A stretch of 64,000 nucleotides of DNA from Reticulascus tulasneorum (lineage: Eukaryota > Ascomycota > Sordariomycetes > Glomerellales > Reticulascaceae): assembly GCA_001557505.1 (NCBI GenBank), contig LSAX01000007.1, forward strand, positions 434,001 to 498,000. The letters run 5' to 3'. Position 1 is the first letter of the stretch; the number at the start of each line of letters is the position of its first letter. The translations under genes were made by a program, and so were the position numbers. The notes beneath the pieces are model-generated. The model saw only the letters and a program-made list of their open reading frames with translations. It did not search any database and was not told where the DNA came from. Positions 1-12,329 of this stretch are shown here, in pieces.

Positions 1-3000
1 ACGGTGCTATCGCTCCTCTGTACCTTCTGCCCGAGCGCAGCATCCCCTGCTGTCTCAGTCTTCACAACGCCGAGTTCCAAGGTCTATGGCCCATGCGAGA
101 CCCCAAGGAGAAGAAGGAGGTGTGCGAGGTTTTCAACCTTGACCCCAAGATCGTGGAAGAATATGTCCAGTTCGGTTCCGTCTTCAACCTGCTTCACAGC
201 GGTGCTAGTATCCTGAGAAAGAACCAGCGTGGTTTTGGTGCCGTCGGTGTCAGTGCGAAGTACGGAGAGCGATCCTACGCAAGATATCCTAGTAAGTACA
301 GTCGATGCCGAAAGAGCTATGCGGTTGCTAACGCGTTGCAGTTTTCTGGGGTCTCAAGAAGATCGGCCAGCTACCGAACCCTGACCCTACTGATACTGCC
401 GAGTGGAATAAGGACGAGGTCCTCAAGAAGGAGGATGTGACCATCGACTTCGAAGCCGAATCTAAGCGAGGAGACCTCCGAAAGCAAGCCCAGGAATGGG
501 CTGGCCTGGAGCTGAACCCCGAGGCCGAGCTGTTTGTCTTCGTTGGCCGATGGTCCCTCCAGAAGGGTGTCGACTTGATTGCTGATGTCTTCCCCACCAT
601 CCTTGAGAAGAACCCTAGCGCGCAGCTCATCTGCGTTGGTCCCGTCATCGATCTCTACGGCAAGTTCGCTGCTCTCAAACTGGAGAAGCTCATGGAGAAG
701 TATCCCAAGAGAGTCTACAGCAAGCCCGAGTTCACTTCGCTTCCTCCATTCATCTTCAGCGGTGCCGAGTTTGCCCTGATTCCATCTCGAGACGAGCCTT
801 TCGGTCTCGTCGCTGTCGAGTTCGGTCGCAAGGGCGCCCTCGGTGTCGGTGCTCGCGTCGGTGGTCTTGGTCAAATGCCCGGTTTCTGGTATACCGTCGA
901 GTCGACTCAATCGCACCATCTGCTCCACCAGTTCAAGGGATCGATTCAATCCGCTTTGGATACCAACCTGCGAAGCCGTCAGAAGATGAGAGCTTGGAGT
1001 GCCGTGCAGCGATTCCCCGTCGCCCAATGGCTCGAGCAGCTAGAGGAGCTTCAAACCATGGCCATCCGCATCCACGACAAGGAGACGAAGAAGTCGCGAA
1101 GACTCACTTCCAGCTCGCAACTGACGCTTCCCGTACCCGAAGGTGGCGGTCGATCCCGCAACTCCAGTCTCTCGCGCTTCCTCGAAGACATGGACGATAA
1201 CGAGGTTACCCCCCCGCTATCCCAACGCCCGTCGCCGACGCCCAGCCCTCGTGGATCTAGGTCTTCCAGCCTTTCGTTCCCCTTCCTTCCCCCGGCCATT
1301 CCGGCCTCGTCTGATTCCCCGCGAGACTCGATTGCGAGCTTCAACACTGTCCAAAATCGCCACCTGTCGACCGCCAGCATGGACACCTTGGCCATCCCGA
1401 CCGACGCGGCTATCCCCAGGCCCCGAATCGCCTCGCGCGAATCCGAAGGCGATTTCTACGATAACCCGCGGGCCAGCGCCTCGCGCCTCAGCGTGTACAA
1501 CGTCGTGGGCGAGCGCGATGACTTCAAGCTCCAGAAGGTCGATCCCTTCTTCACCGATTCCACGGGCGAGTTCTACAAGGTGTTCGAGAAGAAGCTCGAG
1601 GGCCTGACGGCCAAGAACTCCGATAACGAGATGAACATCGAAGAGTTCCTGAACAAGAGCGAGAAGGAATGGTTCGGGCGCTTCCGGGACGCCAAGCTCG
1701 GTCGCAGTCGCGATCCATCCCGCAGCCCAGCGCCATCCGTCCTTCGCAAGAAGCGGTACTCGCTCCTCTCGCGACCGACTGATGACAACGATTCCGATCC
1801 CGGCGATGCTCACGATGAGCCTGATCGCGAACGTGAGGACCGCGACGACGAGTTCCTCTTGGGCACCGGGTACAAGCCCCCTAAGGGCCTCAAGAAGTAC
1901 CTCCAGATCCGCCTCGGCGACTGGCCCGTCTACTCGCTCCTCCTCGCCTTCGGTCAAATCATCGCAGCCAACTCGTACCAGATCGTCCTCCTCACCGGCG
2001 AGACGGGCCAAACACCCGTCAAGCTCTACATGGTCGCCGGCACCTACCTGGTCTTCTCGTTGGTTTGGTGGGGCTTCATCCGCTTCTTCAAATCCGTGTA
2101 CGCCCTCTCCGTGCCCTTCTTCTTCTACGGCCTGGCTTTCGTCCTCCTCGGCATCTCCCCCTTCGTCCCCTCGTTCAGCGGTCGCAGCGCAATCCAGGAC
2201 GCCGCCACCTGCGTGTACGCCGCCGCGGCTTCCAGTGGCGCCCTGTTCTTCGCGCTCAACTTCGGAGACGAGGGTGGTTCCGATCAGGCAACCTGGATCT
2301 TCCGCGCATGCGTCATCCAGGGTATCTCGCAGATGTACATCGTCGGACTGTGGTACTGGGGTAGCGTCATTGCTGCCGATGTCGAGGCGTCGATCATCTC
2401 CGGCGTCAGGATCAACGGTGTCCCCAAGGTGCTCGTCATTACCATCCCCATCGCGGTCCTCCTCTGGGTCGTCGGTGTCATCATCTTCATGGGGTTGCCC
2501 GACTACTACCGCCAGTCGCCCGACAAGATCCCCGCCTTCTACCGCTCTCTTGTCCGCCGCAAGATCGTGCCGTGGTTCTTCTTCGCCGTCATCATCCAGA
2601 ATTACTTCCTCTCCGCGCCTTATGGCCGCAATTGGGAGTTCCTGTTCAGCTCCCAGCACATTCCGGGCTGGTCGGTCATCCTTCTCGCTGTCTTCTTCTT
2701 CGTCGTCGTCTGGGCCCTGATCTTCTGGGGCATGTCTGGCATTGGCAGGAGCCATCCTTGGCTTCTCCCTCTCTTCGCCATCGGTCTCGGAGCTCCTCGA
2801 TGGGCGCAGATGCTTTGGGGAACGTCGGGCATTGGCCTCTATCTCCCGTGGACCGGCGGCCCCGTCGCCTCGGCTGTGGTGTCTCGGCTCCTCTGGCTCT
2901 GGCTCGGTCTCTTGGATTCCATCCAGGGTGTCGGTATCGGTATGATCCTGCTCACCACCCTTACAAGAATGCACGTCGCCGCCACCCTGATCGGCGCACA

Positions 3001-3202
3001 GACGATAGGTGCCATCGCCACCATCGCTGCCAGGGCGTCCGCGCCGAACAAGGACGGGCCGGGAGACGTGTTCCCTGATTTCTCCGAGGGCATCATGCCC
3101 GGTATTGCCAAACCATGGTTCTGGGTCGTGTTGGGCCTGCAGCTCATCCTCTGCGTCGGCTTCTTCAAGTTCTTCAGAAAGGAACAGGTTGCCAAGCCAT
3201 AG
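1..3202 (+). CDS. ags1: Cell wall alpha-1,3-glucan synthase, C-terminal part (5' truncated by window)
   Basis: Synthesises cell wall alpha-1,3-glucan at the plasma membrane (Ags1/Mok1 family). The first in-frame codon is at 3. Exon to 291, 50 bp intron 292-341 (branch GCTAAC near 327), last exon 342-3202, giving about 1,049 C-terminal residues of a family usually near 2,400. Upstream residues belong to the GT5 glycogen/starch-synthase-like domain: the segments FNLLHSGASILRKNQ and SRDEPFGLVAVEFGRKGALG are hallmarks of that domain. A Ser/Pro/Arg-rich cytoplasmic linker follows (about 1080-1850), then a multispanning region (about 1900-3190, roughly a dozen hydrophobic segments) typical of the proposed export domain. 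The amylase-like and N-terminal parts lie outside the window. Convergent with pbs2. Identity is firm; the reading frame is unbroken. Confidence 0.97.
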
Positions 3203-4177
3203 AAGGCTGGGCGTAATCATTGGTATTATTGGGGAGTTTTTCCATTTAGTTGTACAATTTGTTTGCGCTGCTCTTTGTTCTTTTCTGTCTTGCAAATGTC
3301 TGGTGGAGACTTATCATATAGCTAGGAGTCTGGTGTTTGATGGAGGTATAGAATGATACCATTGTGTATTGGATATATAAAAATATTAGCAATGTTAACG
3401 ACTTCACCTCTATTCTAAATCCCACTTTGTCTTGAATGCGTTTTTTGTTGTGAAGGTAGCCAGGCATGTAATTGTCGCTTTTCTCATGAGAATAGTTTGT
3501 GCTCCACTGCGCTGCTCTGCATGCATTGCTCGGTTGCGGAATCACTGCCAGTATCACCGCATGGCAGCTTTAATACATTGAGAACCGATGCTAACAAGAC
3601 GGTATTTGGATACGCTGACATAAAAATCTCTATATTCTTCTTATTGTCCAATTTTGATGCTCGTCCCCCATCCGTACAACAAGCATTGATCTCACCCAAT
3701 ATGCCATCTACGAACTCCAATGTTGCCAAACCGACACCACAACTATGCAAATCGAGTCAGAAGTTGCCCTCGTTCATCTCTCAACACGGCTAGAGGTAAC
3801 AGACACAAAACAGTGACGATTTCTCTTCTACCCCCTTGTGTCCCCAGACAGCATGTGCGAATAATACAAAGCTCGACGCCGATGTCACACCATAGACCCT
3901 TTCCCTCATCGTGTACAGGGGAATCGAAAAACATAAGGCAAACCCATCTTCTCGTCCAAAGAGACTAGCCACCACCATGATGCATAGATTGATTTGGAAA
4001 AGAGAGAAGAAACCTCCCCACCCACTCCCAAAAAAAAAAGACGGAACAAGTCATGGCCCATCATAAAGAAGGCCAACGGAGGCCAGCTCGGTCGGCAATG
4101 GAATACGAAGAGAATTATCCCCGCTACTCCGTCACTCCAACATCCCCAACCGCGGTAGCCTATTATGAGCGCTGAAT
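3203..4177. other. Convergent intergenic spacer (ags1 / pbs2 3' ends)
   Basis: Holds the 3' UTRs of two convergent genes. It is AT-richer than the flanking exons and has an A10 run at 4030-4039. Open frames here are short and resemble nothing known; I see no gene. Confidence 0.6.
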
Positions 4178-6206
4178 CTAAGCCATTGTGGGCTCAGCTC
4201 CAACCATGGGGCTGGCTACCGGGCTGACACTATCCAGCGGGGCAGCGTGCAACGCCGGCTTTTGCGGCGTACCCTTCTCTAGTCCTTGCTTCTTCCGCTC
4301 CAGGATGGACTTTACCCAATCCGCAACTTCGGTATCCTCTGCTGCTGGTGTCAGGGACATCTTTCCGACGGCATCGGCAACATCATCATCCTCAGTTTCT
4401 TCGGCTATGGTCTGGGGCTTCGACAGAGGTACCATCCATGGGTGCTGTAGGAGCATGGCGTAGGTGGGTCGCTCCTTCGGGATCTTGTTCAGACAACGAC
4501 GGACAAAGTCTCGTGCTGTAGACGAGTAACCCTCGGCGGGCAGACCTGGTGGCTCGCCTTCGACGATGGCCTGTGAGATGTTAGCTGCGATTCGTCAAAA
4601 CAAGATTTAATATACGTACACTCAGCTGGCTGAAGATTGTCGACGAAATCTCCGGCGGGTATGGATATTGGCCCATGGCGCATTCGATGATCGTCAAGCC
4701 CAAGCTCCAGATATCACTTTGCACACTGTATGTCCCGTCTGCACCCGTAGCCATCCCGCCGCCCGATATCCGTTCCGGCGCCATATAGCTTTGACAACCA
4801 ATATTGGTCTTAGCTATACTTGCCACGAGGTTCCCGCTTACACCAAAATCGCAGATCTTGACCTGGCCCCTTGAATTGGCTAGGATGTTCGTTGGCTTGA
4901 CGTCTCGGTGGATAATGTTGTGCTCATCTTTCAGAGACTTGAGGCCCATGATGGTGGCATACGTGATCTTGCGCAACACACCTTCGGGGATGCCGCCATT
5001 GTATAGTTTGTCAATAGAACCTCCATCCATGTATTCAATGCACATGTAGACTGCACCTTCTTGGAAGAAGGCCCCATAGAAGTCAATGATATAGGGCGAC
5101 ACGCATTCGTGCAATATCACCAGCTCCTTGAGAATGGTGGTAAATTTGGCCTCTTCCAATTCCAGTCGGATCTCTTTCATAGCCATTGTCACGCCAGTGG
5201 TACCGTCTTCCTTGGCCGAGCTGGGGCTTAGGGGAGATGACTCGGCGGAATCTTCGCCTTTCCGTATTGGTGAAGGGTCTGACCTGGATGTTTGTAAATG
5301 TGCGTGCTTGTAGCCACTCAGGCCGGTGCCAAATCGTGGTATTCTCGGCTTTGCGTGCCTGACTTTGAAGACTGTGCCGTAGTTACCCTTTCCCAACTCG
5401 TCCAAGACTTCAATCTCGTCTAGAGAGATGGCAAAGGTGTGGCCATTGTTGAAGTTGACCCCTGTGCTGGTAATAGTGGCTGCGCCTTCGAAGGTAATCC
5501 AGCCCTTTTCAGAATCAATGTACTTCTTGAAGTCGTCCATCTTTGAGCCCATGGCCCCGGCGCCATTGAGAGGTGGCTGGGTAGCACCGGGCAGCTGTAG
5601 GCTCGACGAGCTTGACATGCCGCCCGGAGACTGCCCACCCATTTCGGAGAGCTTCATTCTCGGGCCCCTCCGATCAGCGAGGGACGGTTTTGTTGTAATG
5701 ATAGGCGCGGATCTTGGCATGCCACCTGGTAGAGGTCGATGCATACCCCCGCCTGGTAACCGCAGATTCATCGGCATACCGCTAGATGCACCACCGACCG
5801 GCGATCCACCCATGGGAGAAGCCGGAGTGTTGGCCAAAGACGGGGGAGCGTTGGGCGCCATGCCCTTGGGTTGCATGCGTTGTCGATGGAGTGCTTGTAC
5901 TCTTGCCATGACATCATTCGCGACTCCAGCACCCATCATGGATGCGGCGGCCGGTGGCCGTCTTGCAGTATTCAACACGCCAAGCGGTGTGGATCTGGGG
6001 TTGAGTGCGGTAGTGTCGGAGACAGTTCGCAGGGAGGGCACTCTCTTGGGTGAATCCTTAGGAGGATCGAAGGTAGGAGGGTCCAACGGAGTGCTAGCCT
6101 CGGACGACTCAGCAGAGCCAGGGGAGGCGGGACTGCTCAAGCCATCTCTGTCCAACATGCCGTCCGGTGTAGCCGGAACAGAATCGGGGGAGTTCATGCC
6201 AGCCAT
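4178..6206 (-). CDS. pbs2: HOG-pathway MAP kinase kinase Pbs2 (OS-5 type)
   Basis: Dual-specificity kinase that activates the Hog1-type MAPK in osmotic and fungicide stress. Two exons: 6206-4620 and 4570-4178, intron 4571-4619 (49 bp), giving 659 aa. Residues 1-260 are Ser/Pro/Gly-rich and probably disordered. Kinase domain from about 266: Gly loop GKGNYG (273-278), ATP lysine K344, HRD 433-435, DFG 453-455, activation-loop S463 and T467 (the S-x3-T pattern of MAPKKs), MAPERI 475-480. A roughly 55-residue Ser-rich insert sits between the Gly loop and K344, as in fungal Pbs2. The exon junction restores FSQLS-AIVEGE, a conserved stretch. After the catalytic domain comes a short acidic tail. The PLPPLP ligand that yeast Pbs2 offers to the Sho1 SH3 domain is not visible. 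Confidence 0.95.
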
Positions 6207-7410
6207 TACGAAAAGCTGCGCTTGGGTGGAGATGGCGCGTGTGTGTGGACGGTAAGAGAGGAGAGGTTGGAGAGGAACTGAGTCCTCGTCGCCAGCATGT
6301 GTGTTGGTGAGAGAGTGCTTGATGTAGGTGTAATTCGCTCGTGGGTTTGAAAAGAGGTCGGTTCAGAAGGACGGCAGAGCGGCACTTGGGAATGTTATTA
6401 TTTGTCGATCTGCCGGGCGGTTCGCCTGTGGCCAGAATCGAAGCTTGGTCGGTGAGAGTTGGAGCTAGAGGGTATTGACGGAGGCAAACGCAGTACGCTG
6501 CAGAACAGTCCCGGCGGTCTGTCTAGTGTGCCGTTAGGTTGGGTCGCTGCGACCCGGTGGTGGCGAAAGACAGACAAACTTCTGGTATGTTCTCGGGAGG
6601 GGGACGAAGAGAGAGTGGCCCTATTCGGTGTGTCCGATTCTGTCTGTAGAAGGAAGAAGGGGATACAGTAGAGTAGCAAAGGCAGAGAATATCGTATTGC
6701 TCTTTGGGGGGGTTTCTGGTATGCACTGCGATCAATTATAAGCAGGTTGTTTGCAGGGAGAAGTGTGGCTTTTGATTGTGGTGCGGGCAGAGCTTATGGC
6801 GGGGGGAGGGGAATATGTGGATTTGAAAGATGCAATGTTGCAAACGTCACATCTGGTTTTCTAGGCTGGACTGGGAAAGCGGGATGGGTATCCAGGGTAC
6901 TTCGTACCAAAGAAGAAGACCAGGGTAGGTACGTACCAGGGAAGGTGCCGGGGTAAGCAAGTGTGTGTTCGGTAATAGGTACCTACCTACCTTCGTTCCT
7001 CGTTCTCTCTGCTGCCCACGGCGGCGGCGGCACCTAATTATTAAGGTACCTTTGCCAAGTAATTAAGGGTACCTAGTACTTCTTGCGGCGGGCGAAGCTG
7101 GGAGATGCGTGCCCTTTCACCGAAAGAAACGTACCACGTCCTGCAAGTCGAAAAGAGTGAGTCGAGTCGGGTGATGAAGAACGGAGGTTTTGGTGCGTTC
7201 TTCTTCGTTAAGGTGGGTTGGTGAGAGAATGCTTTGGAAAGTTTAACTATGTTCCACAGCCAGTTTTGTAGGTACTTCGCGCACTAGATTGTGGAGAAGA
7301 ACATGATGGGTGCAGTGCTGTTTAGTGCATTGACTGGCAGTGCCTCCTCAGCAAAATTTACTGGATGATAGGTATGAAACTAGGCCCTACGCACACAACC
7401 CATACATACC

Positions 7411-7420
7411 TACCTAGGTA
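7411..7420. repeat. TACCTAGGTA palindrome (example copy)
   Basis: Perfect 10 bp palindrome, extended on both sides by further CATACCTA / TAGGTATG-like sequence. It is one of many related words found only between genes in this window. Function unknown. Confidence 0.6.
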
Positions 7421-7520
7421 TGTAGACAACATCCATTCCTACCTACGTGCCTATCTGCCTGTCAATGTCCGTTTGATAGGCACCTAAAGATAGATAGCTC
7501 GGTACCTTATGTAATTTATG

Positions 7521-7530
7521 TACCTAGGTA
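7521..7530. repeat. TACCTAGGTA palindrome (second copy)
   Basis: Identical 10 bp palindrome 110 bp from the copy at 7411. Another GGTACC word lies at about 7501. Function unknown. Confidence 0.6.
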
Positions 7531-8191
7531 GATGGAGTGGGCACTCCACTTGGAGCCAAGTTGCTAAACGGAGGTTACTGCTTGCAGGGCACAATGGGGG
7601 ATACCCAACGGTGCTACATATCTCGCCGTCACTTGTTCTTACATACGTGTATGGATTACAGCACCTACTTGCTCCACCAGGACTACGACGACAACTGCCA
7701 CTACTACGACTAAACTACAGTTGCTAATTACTATTGAGTGCAGTCCACCACATTGCACCACATCAGACCACACTGCCCTTAAGGGCCTCTACATCGATTA
7801 CCCATGCCCGTAAATTCATCTCAGGTGGCCCACAGATAATCATGTACGTCTGCCACTCGACAATCTCACTCGTGCTTCTCTGTAGAATGTACACCATCAA
7901 GCCAGGCCCCGCAGAAAGATAGCTGGATTGCACTGCCACCCCGACTGCCATCTCACCAAGAAGAGGACATGCCGGAAGTCAAATCCACACACATCACGTA
8001 GTAGTACCTTATGGATCTGCACCCTGCAGCCAGTCGCAGCCAAAGCGCCATCTTCGTCACATAACGAAAGCGCCTTGTCACTGGACACTTGCCATTGGAA
8101 AAAGGGTAAACAGCTTGGCTATGTAGGTTCGGAACCTAGGTACCAAGCAGGAACCTTTGGTATCGTGCGTCTCAATACACCACCGATGGAC

Positions 8192-8227
8192 GGACAGACA
8201 GGCAGGCAGACAGACAGACAGACAGAC
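8192..8227. repeat. (GACA)n microsatellite
   Basis: Tetranucleotide GACA/GGCA tract of about nine units. It is non-coding; the open frames crossing it are artefacts of the repeat. Confidence 0.85.
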
Positions 8228-11200
8228 CAGGGGTGTCAAAGAAGTGGGGACCATCAAAGACAAGAGAAAATCAAGGGAGCGGGTTTTGCAATGCACTCAT
8301 CAGTCTCATCAGAAGAGAAGTCTCCATCCATACCTGCTAATAAACTATGCATATGCATGTGCTCGCGCCGCGCCCCCCAGCCCAGGCCCCTCTCTCCGGC
8401 TTGGTCTCCGAGCCTGGTGATGTAATGTCACTTTTGCCCGATTCCCGGCTGCGTTAACCGTGAACAGTACTTCGTCGGGGCCAGAACCCGGTGTCTAAAT
8501 GTGCCCCTCTCTCTACGTACCTTAGGTAGTAAATTCTGCAACAAACGCGGCGATGACGTAGATGCTTCAGTGATTTTGGCTTGAACCTGACTGCCCTGAC
8601 CGTTCGGCTGCAGTGCAATCAATACTGTTTCCCACTGACGTTGCTGGGAACCATAATCATTTCTTGCTTGACATGCACATCAACGGTCTTCTCCTACATG
8701 GGGGCAAGATTGGCGCGCCCGTCTGTCTCATCACTGAACACTTTTTATCATCGGGAGTTACACTGGTCTGCACACGCGAGGTGGGCGCTTTGAAATCCAC
8801 CTCTCACTGCGATTATGGTCGCTGCCTTTGGTGGGTTCCTATTATAACTTACAGGGCAAATCCTCGAGGTGATGGCTGCTCCCGCATAACCCCATGTGCA
8901 AGGCGGGCAAATGTGAAGTAGATAGCCTCAGCATTACCAATATTCATTATCACAGTCTTCGCGGTATTCCTCGCGGAATTGCTACACCGTCTCGCTCCAC
9001 TCGGATGACATAGTCCGCCGGGTGCTCTTTGCTCGCGCTTGCGCTGCTACGTTCGTAATGCATTGTCGTCTGCCAGTGCTGCTCATCCATCCCAGGTCTA
9101 GCCGAGCGTGGGAGGATTGCGCTAGTAAGTGATGGGGGAACCTACACTACTATGGCATTGTTCCGATCTTCATCTTGATATCGATGCGCATTCTAGATGA
9201 AAGATCGCAACAATGCCAAAAGGGTTTGCTACCTTTGGTCCCCATCCAGGATCAAGCCATCACCCCCCCACCGACAACAAACTTCGAGTGAGTAAAACAG
9301 TCATTTTAAGGGTTAGGGTCTTCCATCTAAATGCGAACTACCCTCTGTCGAGGAGCTTTCTGGTATCGCTCTAAAACACACCCAGTAACGACCACCTACC
9401 TATATTCTGTACACCTGACCGAAGAGGTTCACACTGAGAGCATGTGCCATGCCATCGAGGAAGCTCAGCACTCCACCTGGAGATAGAGGTGTAAACGCAT
9501 TCCATCTGAGATCTTGCGATCGTTGATGTCTATCCGCCATTACTTCGCTGCGTCATAGCCCACGTTTCGGTGCATGTGCTTGTCCCGGTCAGCCATCGAT
9601 CATCCCCACATTCCGTCAGTTGTTTCAAGTTGAGCCCAGTGACTGTCCACGCCGACGATCATTGCAGCCAGAAGTCTAGACTTTTGTCGAATCCTAGGTG
9701 CGCCATTCCTAGTGTGGACTGGTGTCTACTACCTACGTAAGTAGTAAACCACATCTCCAGTGGCAGTCGTGCAGCATGTGATTCGTTTTCCAATTCAATC
9801 TTCATCATATCAATTCCCCGTTTCTGTCTGTTCGTTCGCTCCTCCGACATGATTACACTGTTCTATCGGTGCTACATTTCCATCGCATGGACGGGTTACT
9901 GACGTAGGTGGTGGCTCCAATTATCGAGCTCAACCACCGAATCACGACCATTTTCATGTAAGCCGGTTGTAATTCCTATACCATCTCATATTTGCCACGA
10001 CAAATTACAGCGAATTGATCTGAACTGTCCTGCCCTCTTTTGTGTTTTCCTGCCTCTTCCGCCTACCTACAGTTTCTCTTTGAACCAAGATCCCCATCGT
10101 CGGCCATCCGATGCTCTTCATGGTCCAGCCATCATCATACTGAGCATTGTTATCACTCTCTGTGGCATGGGCTGGGAGAAACGCTGTTAAGTAATCGATG
10201 ACCCGAGCCATTGCAAGTCACCACTGCTGACATTGCGTGAGTATCGGTGATCTGGACCCAGAGTACGACTGGTTCGGGACTAAACTCCCACACGAGACCA
10301 GAAAGTGGAGTTGAAAGGTTCAATGTCCAAAGACGCTGGGCAGCAACTCCATTCAACTCGAACCAAGAGGTTGCCGATCGGCCTTATGAACGAAATAGAA
10401 CTACGATAGGACCCCGCGACTGCAGTCGAGCCTGAAAGTTCAATTGCAAGAAGTGCCACGCTTCATACAACATGCTTAGCCATCATTTCAGCCTGACCGA
10501 AGACACGTAGTCCCTCTACCCAAGAGGATGCCGCCTCACGATCTTGGAGTTCATCGCGCCAGCAAATGATCTATCATGCTAATGTCTTATTCGCAGGGTA
10601 ATAGACAAGGGCAAGAAATCCTCTGGCATGGCACGAATTATACATCTTATGGTCCCCAAGATGTCGAAATGGTTGCCCAAGTCAGCGATTCCTTGCTTCC
10701 CCGTTCGCCTGGAGGGGAGATTGGATAACCGCATCCACCCGCACACCCCGAGTAACTGGTGTCAACCATGTACCAGTCTGCCTGGCGGAACTACTGATTG
10801 ACTGGGGGACAAGATGACAGAGGGGTTCAGAAGCTGTAGATCTAGCACCCGCGAACTTCGTTCTTCTCCGCTACATGGCTAACCTGGAACGTATGGATCC
10901 AGGGCCGGCCCCTACTTCGCAGGACTGTTCTTGTTGTTGGGCGCTGGGGACTCGTTGACGAAATAAAAGGCCTTGGGTGGTTGAATATGTGGAATCCGAG
11001 TGTTCCGTTTCTAGCCACCGACAAGATAATACGAGCAACAATTTCCTTCTGCAGGGCGCTGAGGTCACGGAGCCCTCAGTCACCATACCCAACTGGACGG
11101 TTCTTGCCCAGCCAGCCATTCATAGGAACAGAGTCCAGATACAGGTCGATATTGGTGGGGGTGCTTCGGTTATAGATTCATATGGAGCCGCATGCCCATG

Positions 11201-12329
11201 CACAGTCACTTGGAAGGGGAACTAATTAGGTACGTAGCTGGGATGCAAATTTCGTCGGCGCCAGAACCGCTACTTCGGCCCAACCCACCGGGCCCAAACC
11301 GAACAGGCTTGAACCAGGTCCGGGATCTTTGAATAAACGAAAATCAGGATCTGGGTCTCTCTCCAGAATGGGCTCCGTGCTGAAACAATCCAAGTCCGCC
11401 CTCGGGCACAAGAATCAAGTTTGGAGCACGCAGGCATAGGTAAGGTAGTGAAGGCATTCGTTAGTTAGGGTTGCAATGCATCTCGGGGAGGAGAGCATCG
11501 GTGAGATGAAGAGCAGGAATGGCAAATCGACGACAGTCATCAACTACCTCGATGAATTTTCTCCGTAAATAATTAGGTAGATAATTAGGTACAGCAGGTA
11601 CAGTAACAAACTTACTGGGTATCAATCATCACGATTCGAGATGCTGAGGAACACGTTGTGCTGTCCCCCATGCCGCTCACTGCAGGTACCGTCGAGTACT
11701 GTCGCAACTCTCCCAACATGATGCTGACTACCCTGCTTCTACTTTTGCATCCATCGTCATCGTGCTCCGCTGTTGTCATCGTCCCATTGGCTGAACCAGG
11801 TTGCCTGGCCGGGAAACTTCCGGGCCAGGAGAGCTGATTGGCGCTCGCCACATAAGCGGATCCGACAGCACCCTCGATCTGGAAAGCCAGAACCACGGCA
11901 CGCCATCTACTCCTCCTAGGTACTTCCTACTCAGCTTTTCTTGCCAGTTTTAGCGCACTGCCCCATTAATCGCGCGTCCCTTTCGCCTGCGTTGCTTGCT
12001 GTCGCTTCTCCTACACCCCATCCATCCATCACTCACGTTCCTCGCGCTATCGTCGCTCGACCATGAGAACGCCACAATTGTCTGGAAAAGGCCGCATTCC
12101 ACTCTGGAGGCCAGATTCCTTCCATCGTTGATTGTCGTCTTCAGTTATCGATACACTTCGCTGAGACATCTCACTCGACACTGACGTCGAACCTAAACCA
12201 TCGCCAGCGACCGCCGACCCGCCCTCCTCCCCAGACCGGCTGCGTCAGACGTCCTGTTTTGGCACCCGTTGTCTCAAACTATAACGGCGACGAGTATCTA
12301 CCTACACGACTCATCATCAAAGGTTCTTG

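Larger units (their letters stand above)
6207..12329. other. 6.1 kb gene-poor spacer between divergent pbs2 and AEC gene
   Basis: Contains the 5' leader and promoter of pbs2 (right-to-left) and of the transporter at 12330 (left-to-right). No open frame in it shows a recognisable protein or convincing splice pattern. It is studded with short GTAGGTA / TACCTAGGTA-like words (for example 6980-6992, 7411-7420, 7521-7530, 8134-8141, 11568-11595, 11915-11922) and holds a GACA microsatellite at 8192-8227. A non-coding RNA cannot be excluded. Confidence 0.6.

Noticed and set aside
1782..2720. 312-codon plus-strand frame within the glucan synthase exon
   Set aside because: Ser/Arg/Pro-rich out-of-frame shadow of the membrane-spanning region.
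1217..3295. 692-codon open frame antisense to the glucan synthase exon
   Set aside because: Composition is extremely Glu/Asp/Arg/Gly-rich without any domain. It mirrors the GC-rich third positions of the real exon on the other strand.
5428..6255. 275-codon open frame antisense to pbs2
   Set aside because: Shadow of the Gly/Pro-rich Pbs2 N-terminus; no domain.
9305..9325. GGGTTAGGG resembling a telomere repeat (also near 11465)
   Set aside because: Only one or two units, internal to the chromosome; no array.
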